DNA of 64,000 nucleotides from Aurantiochytrium sp. KH105 (taxonomy: Eukaryota; Sar; Bigyra; Thraustochytrida; Thraustochytriidae): positions 186,001-250,000 of the forward strand of contig BGKB01000078.1 of NCBI GenBank assembly GCA_003116975.1, read 5' to 3'. The translations under genes and the position numbers were made by a program. Within the stretch, counting starts at the first letter, position 1. The number at the start of each line of letters is the position of its first letter. Below are positions 1 through 10,764 of the stretch, one piece after another. The notes beneath the pieces were generated by a model. The model made no database searches, was not told the origin of the DNA, and worked only from the letters and a program-made list of their open reading frames with translations.

Positions 1-1475
1 GCACCTCGCGACCTTTCAAATCGCCCGCTGTGTTGAATGAGATGTTCGAGCCACATTGGCCCCCGTTCCGAAGAGAGAACCGCGTGCGAGCTGTATTGTA
101 GAGCCTTCAAGCACTCGTCGTGAGGAACGCTGGTCTCGAAGCTTGCCGCAACTTCCTCCTCCCAGCCCAATAGCAACCGTGGAGGCAGCGGGTGCGCAGT
201 GTGGGCGAGACGAAGCCAGAGGTCCTCTTCGGGAGGCCAGCGAACTTCACAAAGCAGAGAATCAGACGAACTGGCTCTTTCATCGAGAATTTCGGAGGCA
301 TCTTGAGGATACCTCAGCTTGCTTTCCGCCGCCCCCGGTACAGTTCCTTTCCCCTTTTTCTGCTGTTGTTTCAGGGATGCCAGGTGTCGATCTTGTGCGA
401 TTTTCAATCCGAGCGGGTCTGGGGCAAATCCGTCATATTCAGTGTCAATCTCAGGCAGAGACAAGGTAATGTTCACCTCGGAAAGGTTACTTCGCGTCTG
501 GGATACGAGCGCGCCGAGAAGACAATCTTTGGACGGCAGTGGCTCCAAGAAATCTTCACACGTGTTTGCGGGCGCATTTCCAGAATTTTCGTCCACGTTT
601 TGGGGATCACTTTCCCTCGCTGGCCTGGATGTCGGCTCCATGGTTAATCTTTCGAGATTCATCGAAGGGCCCCACTGTTCCTCTTCGGTGATGTCATTGT
701 CGCCTTGGAGTCGCTTAAAGACTTGGCATCCATTCTCCGCAGCCTCGGCCCATGAAGTCTCATCAAGAGGCAGCAAAGGATAGCGCTTGAGCTCAGAGGC
801 TGGCGTCCGGGTCTGGACGCGCAGACGCAAGGTCGTTGCGGGACCGTCGGTGGATGTGCCCAAAAGCCGTTGAGCACTCGGCGTGAGGGAAACTGTGCGA
901 ATGAGACTGGGGTCCATACCTGGCGCTTCACTATTCATCGACATTTGAGATGCTTGGGGGGCGAGAGATGCGTGCCCGTGAGCGATAGCGCTTGAGGCTG
1001 CAAGAAGACGGTCCGCAGTATCCGAGAGGACCACCTGTGAAGGAGATCTTTCGCGCCGGCTCGAATGAGACACAGGATCTTCTGAATGCGATCTCGCAAG
1101 CATGGAAAGGAGTGTGAGCACACTGGGGAGCGCATCCCCTGTATACGAGGTGCCAAGATATTCGAGGCATGCGTCGAGGGTTTCTGCAGCTCTCGCGTGA
1201 CCCTTGCGCCTGAAGTTGAATTCGAAGGCGCGAAGAATCTCAGTCGCGCGTCTTGCGTTCCTCTTTTCACGCCATTCGCTCTCACTGGCATGATTGCCGT
1301 CTTCTTCAAGGCCTCGTCTTTGTCCTTCGTCGTCGTCGTCGTCAGGATTTGCTGCCTTGGCGGCATGTCGCGCAGCCCAGAGACCGCCAAAAAAGGTCTC
1401 CTCAGCGCTACGCGTGTTCCCTGCGCCCTGCGTCGCACCGAGCGCACGGACGCTGCGCCGCACGTCGGCCTCCAT
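1..1475 (-). CDS. Unrecognised protein, C-terminus beyond left edge
   Basis: A minus-strand frame is open from an ATG at 1475 to the window edge (about 491 codons) and would be missed by any ORF call that requires a stop. The start context is good (AAATATGG) and an in-frame stop lies upstream at 1575-1577. The protein has ordinary composition. An N-terminal acidic run (about five Asp) is followed by a helical segment ending TLLSMLARSHSED, Ser/Pro-rich linkers, and a region near the edge containing PPRLLLGWEEE and GPMWLEHLIQHSGR. I recognise no family. The pattern of ordered helical segments joined by polar linkers suggests a large cytosolic or cytoskeletal protein, but that is a guess. The plus-strand ORFs here are shadows. 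The gene is divergent from the one starting at 2856. Confidence 0.7.
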   Translation of the reverse strand, partial: MEADVRRSVRALGATQGAGNTRSAEETFFGGLWAARHAAKAANPDDDDDEGQRRGLEEDGNHASESEWREKRNARRATEILRAFEFNFRRKGHARAAETLDACLEYLGTSYTGDALPSVLTLLSMLARSHSEDPVSHSSRRERSPSQVVLSDTADRLLAASSAIAHGHASLAPQASQMSMNSEAPGMDPSLIRTVSLTPSAQRLLGTSTDGPATTLRLRVQTRTPASELKRYPLLPLDETSWAEAAENGCQVFKRLQGDNDITEEEQWGPSMNLERLTMEPTSRPARESDPQNVDENSGNAPANTCEDFLEPLPSKDCLLGALVSQTRSNLSEVNITLSLPEIDTEYDGFAPDPLGLKIAQDRHLASLKQQQKKGKGTVPGAAESKLRYPQDASEILDERASSSDSLLCEVRWPPEEDLWLRLAHTAHPLPPRLLLGWEEEVAASFETSVPHDECLKALQYSSHAVLSSERGPMWLEHLIQHSGRFERSRG

Positions 1476-2855
1476 ATTTCCGCCAGCAGCAGTCGCGGCA
1501 GCAGCAGCAGCAGCAGCAGCGTCACCGCAAGCTCGCGTGTTAGCAAGATGTCTCGGCGAGCTCGCGCCGCTTCCTTACCGCGACGGTTAGCCAAGCTATC
1601 CTGCTGATAGCGAGAGCGAGGGAGATGATGACAGAGAGAGAAAACAATGGTGGAAAGAGAAGGATAGTAGGCCTATAGACAAAGCAAGTTGGAGCATTTG
1701 ACGACCAGCCTTTTTTGTTGAGATTGGTGGGTTGGTTTACCATTGTCCACTTCGGTAGTGCCGGCAAGTCGCTTCTGCTGCCGATAATGCACTTGCGGCC
1801 GGCTAGCTGCGCTGCTGGCTGGCGAGTCTCTGCGGAGTTCGTCCCAAAGCACTGCCTGCAGCAGTAGGCAGCAGTCTTTGAATTTTCCTCGGGGAGCAAG
1901 GTCGCCGCCGCGCGGGACGCAAAAGGTAAAACCCCAACACTGGCCGCAAGAACCCGGTCTCGATCCTCTCCACGGTCCGCTCTTCTTCTGCTCCGTCCGC
2001 CGTCCGCGCGCGCTAGGGCAGTCACGCCAGGCCAGACCAGGCCACGCCAGGCCACGCCGCGCTGCCGCGTCCGCCAAGGCCGCAAGGCCGAGGACCGGTC
2101 GGTCGGCGTTGCCCTTTTCTTGTCTAGTATTTTCCAAGGGGTGTTTGTCCAGTCTGCTTGCTACGTATAGCTGCTATAGCTTGCTGCCAGTGAGGTGGCC
2201 CTCCTCGCGCTGCGCACACACGCGTGAGCGTGAGGGGGGCGCTACCGCGCCGCGCCGGCCAGCATTGGCGTCACAGCGAGGTGACTCGGAAGGCCAAGAG
2301 GTGAAGAAGGCAGACACGGCGCTTGCGCACACGCATCCTTGATTTCGGGCTCGCCTCGCCTCGCCTCGCCTCCACGCGGGGGCGAGCAAGCAAGCAAGCA
2401 AGCAGGCAGGAATACTTGTGGTCGCAGTCGTAGTCAAGGTGGGTGGGTTGGTGGGTAGTAGTAGGGTAGGGAATAGAAAAAGAGGCAAGGGGCAGACAGA
2501 CACAAGCAGCAAGACGAACAAGTATAAGTGGGCGGCACAGGCTGGAGATACATACGGGCAAAGACGCTTCGTACCGCCGCTCGCGCCCGCCCGCTCCGCG
2601 CCGGCGCGCAGAGACTGGCGGCCCTGGCTAGCCTACAGCCTCGGCGAGCGCAAGGATCAGTGCGCCTCCTTCGTGGGACACACACGCGCGCCATAGCGCC
2701 GCCGCCTGGGCGGCAGGGAGACAGACTGTAGAAATAGCCTCGTCGCCTCGTTGTCGTGACGAGCCAGCTCCTCTGCTAGGTAATCTTGACAAGCGAACAA
2801 GCGCGCAGCAAGCATCAGGGTGCGGGAGGTCCGGTCGGCCGTCGAGGCAGCAAAG
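1476..2855. promoter_or_regulatory. Divergent intergenic region with simple repeats
   Basis: This is a 1.4 kb gap between two divergent start codons. It holds an Ala/Gln-type GCA repeat near 1497-1520, a CGCCT run at about 2350-2372 followed by a CAAG run at about 2384-2405, and one copy of the CGCAAGTG element at 1783-1798. No convincing coding frame is present; the short ORFs are low-complexity Ala/Arg/Cys-rich shadows. Confidence 0.6.
1783..1798 (-). promoter_or_regulatory. CGCAAGTG-N3-WAT element
   Basis: On the minus strand this reads CCGCAAGTGCATTATC, matching the element CGCAAGTG-N3-WAT-N-CGC found repeatedly in other intergenic regions of this window. It sits about 310 bases upstream of the ATG at 1475 and points towards that gene. 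Its function is inferred from recurrence and position only. Confidence 0.5.
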
Positions 2856-5420
2856 ATGCGGCGTCGCGGAAGCACCGAGAATGGCGGAAGCTTTTGGTCC
2901 ACGGGCGATTCTTCACAGACAGATCTCTCCGCGTTTGAAGATGGCGAAGAATCCGAAAGGATCGACAACGCGCTCCACGCGCGCATGCTCAAGTCGAGGA
3001 ACAGCAGCGAAGAGGACGCCACCATGTCCGGGGAGTACTGGAAAGAGAAGAAAGAATCAAGCGAAAGCGACGAGAAAAGCATTCCGCGCGCCAAGCGCAT
3101 CGCCGCCAGAAAGATTGTAGCCCCGCAACACGACGTGGGCATCACCCTCGATGGCCAACGCGTCTTTGACGTGCCTGCCACGCACTCCCTTTCCCACTCG
3201 CTCTTTCGCAAATGGTACACACTGCCGTCGCTCCTGGCGTATCTAGGGTTCCTCACGTCGATTTTTTGCACGGTCGTGTGGTCCAATCAGCCCTTCATCA
3301 TCCTCGTCGTGGCTTGTATGTGGCGACTCATGTACAACGGTGGCGTGGGCTGGTTGCTGCGCAAGGAAAGCAAGGAGCATTTCCTCACGCAGTGGATCAC
3401 CCGCGTGCGGCGTCGGCCCTTTTCTCCGGAAAACACCTTTTGGAGCGGCGTGCTCCGCAGCACCATGCCCAACGATCGCGAGGTCATCAACAATGCCCGG
3501 CTCCCGCCTTCTTTCGCGGCCTGGGTCGCCTTTCGCAGCTTTGTCATTATGGTCGAAAGCAACGACGTGCTTGCATTCACACTCATGGCCGTGAGCTACG
3601 GCTTCCATGAACGCCCCACCTTTGATTGGCCCCTGCTCAGCCCGTTAATCGATCTCGTCGGCGTCGTCCTCGTCATTGCAAGCCTGGGCGGAAAAGTTGC
3701 AGCCATGGCGCACGCGGGCGATCCGGCGTGGTTCTGGTTCGATTTTTTCTTTCTGCGCACAGGCACGATGGAGCTCACGTACGCCGGCGTCTTTGCACTC
3801 TTTCCGCATCCCATGTACACGGTCGGGTACGGCTGGATGTATGGCTGCGCCCTGTTGTCGCGTAGCTACCAGGTCCTTGCCTGTGCGATGGGCTTCCACT
3901 TTTCGCAGCTCATCTTTCTCATCCTGGTAGAAGCGCCCCACGTGGACGAGCTCTATGGCAGCGGAAATTCGCTCTTGCACGCCGAGATGGAGGCCATGCG
4001 CGACGGCATCATTCACGACGTCACCCTCGTCGGAACTTCTTACATTTACTTGCTGCGCCACTTTGATATGTATCGCGCTGCCGATGTGCTCTTGATCCTC
4101 TCCATTTGCCTCTTTATCAGCTCCGTCTGGGTGGGCTCGTTTCCGGGCGGCCCCTTTGAGGGTCAAATGCCCATGATTCTCATTGCCGTGGGAGTCCGAC
4201 TGGCCTCGGCCCTCATCAAGGGACTTATCCTCATTGGCCAGGAAAAGGACAAACGCTGGACGCGACACTACCAGGCTGCCGGGCGTTCCCGCGTCCAGGC
4301 ATTCGAGAATTGGAAGCGCATTTACCTTCTCTTTGGCGGGCTTGAGACGTCGAGCTTCATCATGTGCGCGATCCGCTTCGTACACGTGCCAGACAATGTA
4401 CTGACTGCAGGGGTTGCCTGCCAAGTCATGCTGGGGGTCTTCCTCGTTGTCGTGGCGCTTTGGGCACATGGGGCCTGCTATCAGGTCATGGGGGACTTTG
4501 GAACATTCTACGGCGACTTCTTCTTGCCACCAGCCCGTCTGAACAGCGCTGCCGGCCCTGCGCCCACGTACGAGGGCCTCTACCGCTACCTCAACAACCC
4601 CGACACATATCTGGGTCACCTCTGGATGTACGGGCTCGCTGTCCTCGCGTCTTCCCCCGAAGTTCTCGCGGTTGCCATTCTGGGTCACGGTATCATGATT
4701 GCCTTCCTCAATGTCATCGAAAAGCCGCACTTGCGTGCAGTCTACAAACAGCAGGTACGCACCGAATCTACAGCGTTGGGCCGCGCCATTGTCTCCAAGG
4801 TAAGCGAGATCCGTCGCAGCGAGACAGCCTTGTTCCTTGCGAATTGGGTCAAACATCCCGTCGAGACGGGCGCCCTCGCCCCGAGCTCGGAACAGCTTGC
4901 CGAAGCCATGTGCGACACAATGGACCTTGGCGACAATTCGGTCGTGGTTGAGCTTGGACCTGGAACCGGCCCCTTTACCGCGGTTATCCTCAAGCGTCTC
5001 AGTACATCCAAGAACGCCACATATTTGGCCTTTGAGCTGTCCAAGGAGTTTGTCGACCGTCTGTGTGACCGTTTTCCTGACCACAAGGACGCATTCTTGC
5101 TCGAATCTGCAGAACGGATCGTTGACGCCCTGCACGAGCGCGGCCTCCACCACGCCGATACGGTCATCAGCGGACTTCCCTGGGCGATTTTCCCAAAGAG
5201 CTTGCAGCGAAAGATTCTCTTGGCCGTCTACGCCTCGTTGCGGCCGGGCGGGCGGTTCTGCACATTTGCCTACCTCCAAGGTCTCGTCTTGCCTGCGGGG
5301 CAGAATTTTAAGGCACTGCTTGACGAGACCTTTGAAAAAGTCGAGCGCTCCAACATTGTCTGGGCGAACCTACCACCTGCCTTCGTGTACCGATGCGAGA
5401 AACAGACTGGCTCGCGCTAA
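2856..5420 (+). CDS. Phosphatidylethanolamine N-methyltransferase (CHO2-like) fused to PmtA-like methyltransferase
   Basis: The 854-residue protein should methylate phosphatidylethanolamine towards phosphatidylcholine in the ER membrane using SAM. The frame is open from a GTG at 2820, but the first ATG is at 2856 (context GCAAAGATGC), so I start there. After an acidic, Ser-rich N-terminus come many hydrophobic segments with two CHO2-type repeats. The first carries FPHPMYTVGYGWMYG and VEAPHVDELYG; the second carries NNPDTYLGHLWMYG and IEKPHLRAVY. From about residue 640 there is a second, soluble class I methyltransferase with the SAM motif VVELGPGTGP (about residue 697) and SGLPWAIFP plus PPAFVYRC, which resemble bacterial PmtA. 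CHO2 from yeast normally lacks this C-terminal catalytic domain. The fusion could supply successive methylations in one chain. Family assignment is firm; the combined activity is inferred. Confidence 0.9.
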   Translation: MRRRGSTENGGSFWSTGDSSQTDLSAFEDGEESERIDNALHARMLKSRNSSEEDATMSGEYWKEKKESSESDEKSIPRAKRIAARKIVAPQHDVGITLDGQRVFDVPATHSLSHSLFRKWYTLPSLLAYLGFLTSIFCTVVWSNQPFIILVVACMWRLMYNGGVGWLLRKESKEHFLTQWITRVRRRPFSPENTFWSGVLRSTMPNDREVINNARLPPSFAAWVAFRSFVIMVESNDVLAFTLMAVSYGFHERPTFDWPLLSPLIDLVGVVLVIASLGGKVAAMAHAGDPAWFWFDFFFLRTGTMELTYAGVFALFPHPMYTVGYGWMYGCALLSRSYQVLACAMGFHFSQLIFLILVEAPHVDELYGSGNSLLHAEMEAMRDGIIHDVTLVGTSYIYLLRHFDMYRAADVLLILSICLFISSVWVGSFPGGPFEGQMPMILIAVGVRLASALIKGLILIGQEKDKRWTRHYQAAGRSRVQAFENWKRIYLLFGGLETSSFIMCAIRFVHVPDNVLTAGVACQVMLGVFLVVVALWAHGACYQVMGDFGTFYGDFFLPPARLNSAAGPAPTYEGLYRYLNNPDTYLGHLWMYGLAVLASSPEVLAVAILGHGIMIAFLNVIEKPHLRAVYKQQVRTESTALGRAIVSKVSEIRRSETALFLANWVKHPVETGALAPSSEQLAEAMCDTMDLGDNSVVVELGPGTGPFTAVILKRLSTSKNATYLAFELSKEFVDRLCDRFPDHKDAFLLESAERIVDALHERGLHHADTVISGLPWAIFPKSLQRKILLAVYASLRPGGRFCTFAYLQGLVLPAGQNFKALLDETFEKVERSNIVWANLPPAFVYRCEKQTGSR

Positions 5421-7379
5421 CTGACTGACGAATAAGGAAAGACTACAAAGCAATCTGGCCCCATCATTTGATCCTCTTGTTAAGTTTTCCGTCTCTACAT
5501 TCCGCTCAACATCTTTCCTGCACACGAGGCGTGTCCTCCACTCTCGTGTGCCTGCCTTCCGTCCTTTTTCTTCCTTTCTTTCTTTCTTTTTTTTCTTTCC
5601 AGCTGCGCGCGTGTAGTAGTACTTTTTCCCATGTCAGTTCGGTTGCCAGAGCAAGGCGTGGACCCTGAGCGTCCAACAACACGCGTCGCTTTCTCCACTC
5701 CTCTCTTGCACAGCAGGTTATCGCCGCATTGACGAGAGACTTTGCGCGTTGCTGCGACGCGGGACATGGGCAAAAAGTGATGGGAGGGCAACGGAAGGTG
5801 AGGCGCTTGCGGCGCCGCCCGGCTGACGGCTTCGCTTCTTGGAATACAAACACAATGAAGTAACCCAAAAAACGGAGAGCCTGCTTCTCCACGCCACCAA
5901 AGGGAGGAGGAGAAGACGCAGCCAACGAGCACAGAGACTTCAAGGCGCCCCCGCGCCCGCGGCTACGCGCGACCCGACGTGAGGCTGGCGTGCCTTCAAA
6001 GACGGACGGCCGCTACCTTCGATTTTGGACCTTGCCACTGGTCCAGCCGCGCCTTGTGGCGCGACTAGCGTCACTGTTCATTTCCTGGAACCCTTGTTGA
6101 ATGCGCCAAGCCGGGCGTTCGTTCGTTCTGTGCCTGCTTACGCGCAAGCGAGCAAGCACAGGACAATGCAAAGCCCACCAGCCCGCCGCGCCGCCAAAGC
6201 CTGCGCCGCCCGAGCCTACGTCCCTTGGCCCACCCATCGCCCACCCTGCGCGCGCGCGCGAGGTCGTCTTCGCCTGGCGCGGCGAGCTCCAATCCAAAAG
6301 CAAATCAAATCATTTCAAATCAACTCGAATCGAAGCATCCATCTCGCAGCCTCGCCTCGACCGAGCCGGCAAACTCAAGGCCCGGTCGCGCTCGCGAGCG
6401 ACGGGCCGTCCGTCTGGCTGCTGCCGTCCTCGCCCCCGCCCCCGCCCTCGCCCTCGCCCTCGCCCTCCGCGCGTACCCTGTACCGCGCCGCGCCGGCCGG
6501 AGTCCCCGTTTGCGCTTTGCTCTCGTCTCTCTGTGTCTCTCTCTCTCTCTGTCTCTCCGTCAAGTTCGGATGCCGCCGGGATCCCCGGCCAGAACGGGTA
6601 GGAACCGGGCAGTGAAGTCGTCGCTGCGGTGGCGGGTCGCCGCTTTTCTGCGCAACGCAATTTGTAGGTGTCGTGCGGTCTGGTATATACAGTAGACCCA
6701 TTCGGCAGTAGCAGCAGCTCGAAAGGGGGAAGATGGAAACAAGACACAGAGGAACACGAGCGCGCATGTGTCCGTTGGAAAGGGAGGCCGCCCGGACTCC
6801 TTCGATGGCGAACTGTGAGTTGGAGCTGGGCCGGGCAAGGGGCCGAGCTGAGCGGAGGTGCGTCGACCGGAGCTGTGTTGTGCTGTACTTTGGGTCAGAG
6901 AGCCTGGCGATTTCTGCGCACTTGAGGCTCGGTGGCGGTGGTCGGTTGATCAATCGACCCGATCCAGCCAAGAAACATCAGAAAAAGCAGAGAAAGGGAA
7001 GATCGCTACTTGTCTCGCTGACGAAGCAATGTCGTCCACCCCTCTGTTTTGCCCCGCACTTTTTCAGTTCCTTGAGTATGGGGCGCCAAGGTCTCGCTTC
7101 CAATAGGTGGTTGCAATTGACAGACAGTGATCTACCGGCTTTCAAGTCGTCGGCATAGAAGCATTTTGATAAGGCGAGGCGAGGCGAGGCGAGGCGAAGA
7201 ATCGAATATACTCTTACAGTGACGTGACGACACGTGCAAACCTCTTCATTTGCAATAGGAGCAAGTCGAACACCAAAGTCTGGTTGGTTGACGCTCACGG
7301 GCTGTAGAAGCCTAGCGAGAGGTCGATCAGTCCATCAGTCAGTCAGGCAGGCAGGCAGGTAGGCAGACGCGCAGGCACG
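5421..7379. promoter_or_regulatory. Intergenic region upstream of bestrophin gene
   Basis: This is 2 kb without a convincing gene. It contains a pyrimidine run (about 5565-5600), a CGCCCT-type repeat (about 6430-6470), a CT-rich run (about 6530-6560) and a GGCGA repeat (about 7172-7197). GGCA/GGCAGG repeats follow just before the ATG at 7380. The ORFs of up to about 200 codons on both strands are Pro/Arg/Ser-rich and overlap each other, as expected of GC-rich non-coding DNA. Confidence 0.55.
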
Positions 7380-9050
7380 ATGGCGACGCGCACGAGCGCC
7401 AAGCGCTACCGGACAGCATCGTCTGCCGTCTCGCCCATGGGGCAAGTGATCCTAACCCGCGCGAACACAACAAAAATTACGCGAGAAATCAATGAGGCCA
7501 AGCACACCATTGCGCATGTAGACAGAAAGCTGCTCAAGGCGCGCGATCAAAAGCCCTCGACGATGCTCTCGCTCAAGGGCGTCTGGGATCTATTTGCACA
7601 GTTGCGAGTGCTCACCTTTGCGCTGTACCACTGCGGCATCGCCTCCTACGCACAATTCACTCTTATGGGCAGCGAAAACTTGGCCGAGTCCATGGGATAC
7701 GTTGACATTCTCGGCTGGGTCGTCGGCCTCATGGTTGCTTTCCGGCAGCGAGAAGGCATGCTTCGATGGTGGGAAGGTAGGAGCGCTTGGGGAAGGCTCA
7801 CCACCGTGTCTCGCGATCTCGTCCGCTCCGTCCTAGCCTACAACCACAGCAAGCCAACGTCTATGTCCTTTGCCATGTACTCGATCGCCTTTCCCATTGC
7901 CATGAAAAATTGCTTGCGAGGAGAGTACGAATTCGATCGTAAAGAGCTCAAGCTCATTTTAAGTGAGCTCGACCTTGAGTACGTGCTACAGCACTCCGCG
8001 CAAGATCGCGCGCTCGCCATTCTGGACCTCATGTCGGGCACGGTGGTAATGATGATGAATGAGGGCACCATTCCAGCCTCCACAGTCAATCTCGTGTTAG
8101 AACCAAAGATCCAGGCGCTCAACGAGTGCTTTGGAAGCTGTTTGCGCATCAAAGACACGCCGATTCCGGACATGTATCGTGTATTTCTGGATCTTGTCAT
8201 TTTTCTGTTTCTAGGCTCACTCCCCTTTTCGCTTCTCAGCGACAAGTGGAATCCCATCTCCGTAGCCGTCATTTGCACAGTGTGTAGCTGTGTGTTGAAC
8301 GGTCTCGCCAAGCTTGCAGGCCAAATGGAGAATCCCTTTGACGACGATCCGAACGACCTTCCGTTGGGGGCCTATACAGCTGCGATCATGGACCAGATTA
8401 TGCACATTTCCGATCGCTGGTTCAAACCCAACTCAATTCTCTACGCCTCAAAGATGGCGCAGAAAAAGCGCCACGCGCTCGACGAAAAAATCAAGCGCGC
8501 CCAAGTCAAGGCCATGGTGATTGCATCATTCTCGCACAAGCGACGCACTTCGACCTCACCCGACGCGACGCCAAGTCCTGCCATGTCAATGCCCCTTCAA
8601 TCGAGTCAGACGGATCTTTTGGGTCACAATTCTGGCGCCCTCAACGCCGTGGATCCCATGCTCAAAGAATACATTGTTGGCTCTGTCGACGAAGACGACT
8701 CGAACTTGATGAACGACGATCTGGCCAGTGCTGATAGCAAAGACGGAAAGTCAGAGGAGGCCAACACGGAGAGCGACAGCAACAGTCAACCCGTTTTGGA
8801 TCTTGTGAATGGACCTGACAGCGCTGCACAGCAGAACGATGCTCACACTGATGCTAGTGATGCTGGCCGCAAGAATGATGAGGAGGACGAGGGAGTGGCA
8901 AAGAAACACAAAAAGCACAAGAAACACAAGAAGAAGGACAAGAGGCACAGAGCTCATGCGGGTGACCATATTAAGAGTGAAGCTACTGACAGCCACGACC
9001 AGGCTGAAGAGACCGACTTGGAGTCCACAATTGAAATAAAGAGCGAGTAA
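7380..9050 (+). CDS. Bestrophin-family anion channel
   Basis: The 556-residue membrane protein belongs to the bestrophin/RFP-TM (UPF0187) family of anion channels. Hydrophobic segments occupy roughly residues 65-120 and 265-315. The hallmark motif NPFDDDPNDLPL begins at about residue 318, matching the acidic Ca-clasp/ENPFG-DPNDLP signature of bestrophins, and the FRQREGMLRWWEGR segment matches the family's N-terminal region. The C-terminal 180 residues are a hydrophilic, acidic tail ending in a Lys/His cluster (KKHKKHKKHKKKDKRH), probably disordered and cytosolic. The ATG at 7380 is the first in frame. The channel could conduct chloride or bicarbonate; substrate and membrane cannot be told from sequence. 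Confidence 0.88.
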   Translation: MATRTSAKRYRTASSAVSPMGQVILTRANTTKITREINEAKHTIAHVDRKLLKARDQKPSTMLSLKGVWDLFAQLRVLTFALYHCGIASYAQFTLMGSENLAESMGYVDILGWVVGLMVAFRQREGMLRWWEGRSAWGRLTTVSRDLVRSVLAYNHSKPTSMSFAMYSIAFPIAMKNCLRGEYEFDRKELKLILSELDLEYVLQHSAQDRALAILDLMSGTVVMMMNEGTIPASTVNLVLEPKIQALNECFGSCLRIKDTPIPDMYRVFLDLVIFLFLGSLPFSLLSDKWNPISVAVICTVCSCVLNGLAKLAGQMENPFDDDPNDLPLGAYTAAIMDQIMHISDRWFKPNSILYASKMAQKKRHALDEKIKRAQVKAMVIASFSHKRRTSTSPDATPSPAMSMPLQSSQTDLLGHNSGALNAVDPMLKEYIVGSVDEDDSNLMNDDLASADSKDGKSEEANTESDSNSQPVLDLVNGPDSAAQQNDAHTDASDAGRKNDEEDEGVAKKHKKHKKHKKKDKRHRAHAGDHIKSEATDSHDQAEETDLESTIEIKSE

Positions 9051-9486
9051 GTTGCCTTGATCGCTCGCTACACGATCGCTTTCGTTCTTCTTCTTATTGT
9101 CCTTCTTCTTCTTCTTCAAGATTTGACGGGCAGCGCAGCGTGTTGCGGCGTGGTGCCGATCTAGTGCACTATCATAGGCTAGTCTAGAATACAAAGGAAG
9201 ATCACGAAGACACCTTGACTCAAAATGGATTTATATATAGATGTGTTGGTACGAACCGCTTTCTCGCATGCGGCATGAACCAAATTTGGCCTCTGTCATG
9301 TTCAACGAGGCAGCGCTGCGTAGCGTTGCACGTGACTGTGCGATGCTGATTCTTTTAATTTAGGAATGCATGTATGCATTGATGGATGGAAGGAGGAAGG
9401 AAGGAAGAATGCAAAAGAAGAGACTGACGGACGCTTGAGGACCTGAGCTTGCTTTTGGAGAATCTGGTAACTTTTTTGTGGCCGAC
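9051..9486. other. Convergent 3' intergenic region
   Basis: The 3' ends of the bestrophin gene (+) and Mpo1-like gene (-) face each other here. A CTT-rich stretch (9085-9120), an AT-rich segment near 9225-9245 and a GGAA run near 9385-9406 are visible. No gene or RNA feature is seen. Confidence 0.4.
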
Positions 9487-10140
9487 TCAGTTGCCGCCGC
9501 CCTGCAGACGAAAAGCCATTACATTTGCTGCAACGAGCTCGCGCACCTCGGCAAAGAATTCTTGGCGAAAGCCAAGCATGTGAGCTCCTTCAAATACAAC
9601 AAAGAGGGGCGCCATAAGAAGCGCCTGAGACAGGTTGTCAAAGAGCGCAGGAGCGCGGCCCTCGCAAAAGCGATGAGCAAGGAACTGGGCAACCCAGGCG
9701 AGAACGTGAATACCAAAAGCGCGCTTGAAATTCTTGGGGTCGCTGTTCACCCACCATCCCGAGGTGAAGTACGTTGCCACCACCATGGCAGAGGCCACGC
9801 GGCCCACGGTCTCGTCCATCAGAAAGTAGTAACCAGCGTAGAGAATCGAGGCGACCGTGGCCCAGTTGGTTTGCAAAGACTTGCTTTCTTCGCCATCTTT
9901 TTTCGTAGCGGGCCCGAAAATCGGGGACGTCTTGTGCAGCATGGCGCAGGTCGTCCACAGGATGGGCCAGATGCAGCCAAAATGGACGAGCTGGTTGTGC
10001 CAGTCCGTGTGGTACGAGGCATAAAAGGCGAACTGCTTCTTCAGGTCAAAGAGGTCCGGCGTCGCCAGCGCAGAGCCCACGAGGGTCGCAATAAATACGG
10101 ACGCCGCCTTGTCTCCCGTCGTCGAGAGGCCATTGCCCAT
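9487..10140 (-). CDS. Mpo1-like (DUF962) 2-hydroxy fatty acid dioxygenase
   Basis: The 217-residue protein matches the DUF962/Mpo1 family, iron(II) dioxygenases of the ER that shorten 2-hydroxy fatty acids by alpha-oxidation during phytosphingosine breakdown in yeast. Visible family marks are FYASYHTDWHNQLVHFG (His44, His48, His53) and, in the second half, HVLAWVAQFLAHRFCEGRAPAL followed by an APLFVVFEGAHMLGF segment. Three or four hydrophobic helices fit a small ER membrane protein. The length is close to the family norm and the ATG at 10140 is in frame with no upstream alternative. An MGNGLS N-terminus raises the possibility of N-myristoylation (inference). Confidence 0.85.
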   Translation of the reverse strand: MGNGLSTTGDKAASVFIATLVGSALATPDLFDLKKQFAFYASYHTDWHNQLVHFGCIWPILWTTCAMLHKTSPIFGPATKKDGEESKSLQTNWATVASILYAGYYFLMDETVGRVASAMVVATYFTSGWWVNSDPKNFKRAFGIHVLAWVAQFLAHRFCEGRAPALFDNLSQALLMAPLFVVFEGAHMLGFRQEFFAEVRELVAANVMAFRLQGGGN

Positions 10141-10731
10141 CTTGCTGTTCGTCCGGTTCCTTTGCTCTTTTCACTCCTTCTCGCGTCCGCGGCGCGGCGC
10201 GGCGTGGCGTGCGCGGCGTGGCGTGGCGCGGCGTGGCAGGGCGCTAGCACCTTTGGTGCGCGAATTGGGCTCGGGGTTGCAGCGAGTACTCGGTGAACGC
10301 GATCTGCCCGTCGTGGTGTCACGTCCCGACTTGTAGTGAGGAGCCTCTTTCCTATCCTCTGATCCTAGTGACTACTACTGCCGCCTCATAGTATGTAATG
10401 CGAGGAGAGCACCCAGCGCAAGCTGGCTATGGTTTCTTGCGACATTGGCTCGCGCACACGTATTGACGTACGAAAGGGCGCGGTAAGCGGGAGGCCTTGC
10501 AGAAAGCGCGACAGCGACATCAAGAGGGAAGGATGTCTCGTCTTCGCTTTCAAGCCACAACAATCTGCCACTGCGCGAGAGTGCTGATATTCCACTTGTC
10601 GTTGATTTGCTGTGTTTGTTGCCGTTACGGAATCGAAGGCCCGGACTGCCGCCAGAGCTGGCCGCCGCAACAAGTTGGGGGCTTTCTGGCGAACATCTGT
10701 CTGTCTGAATGACTGCCTGCCTGCCTGCCAG

Positions 10732-10764
<33 letters not shown>

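Noticed and set aside
10711-10762. Cys-rich small protein encoded by the CTGC repeat
   Set aside because: It is just the translation of a tetranucleotide repeat.
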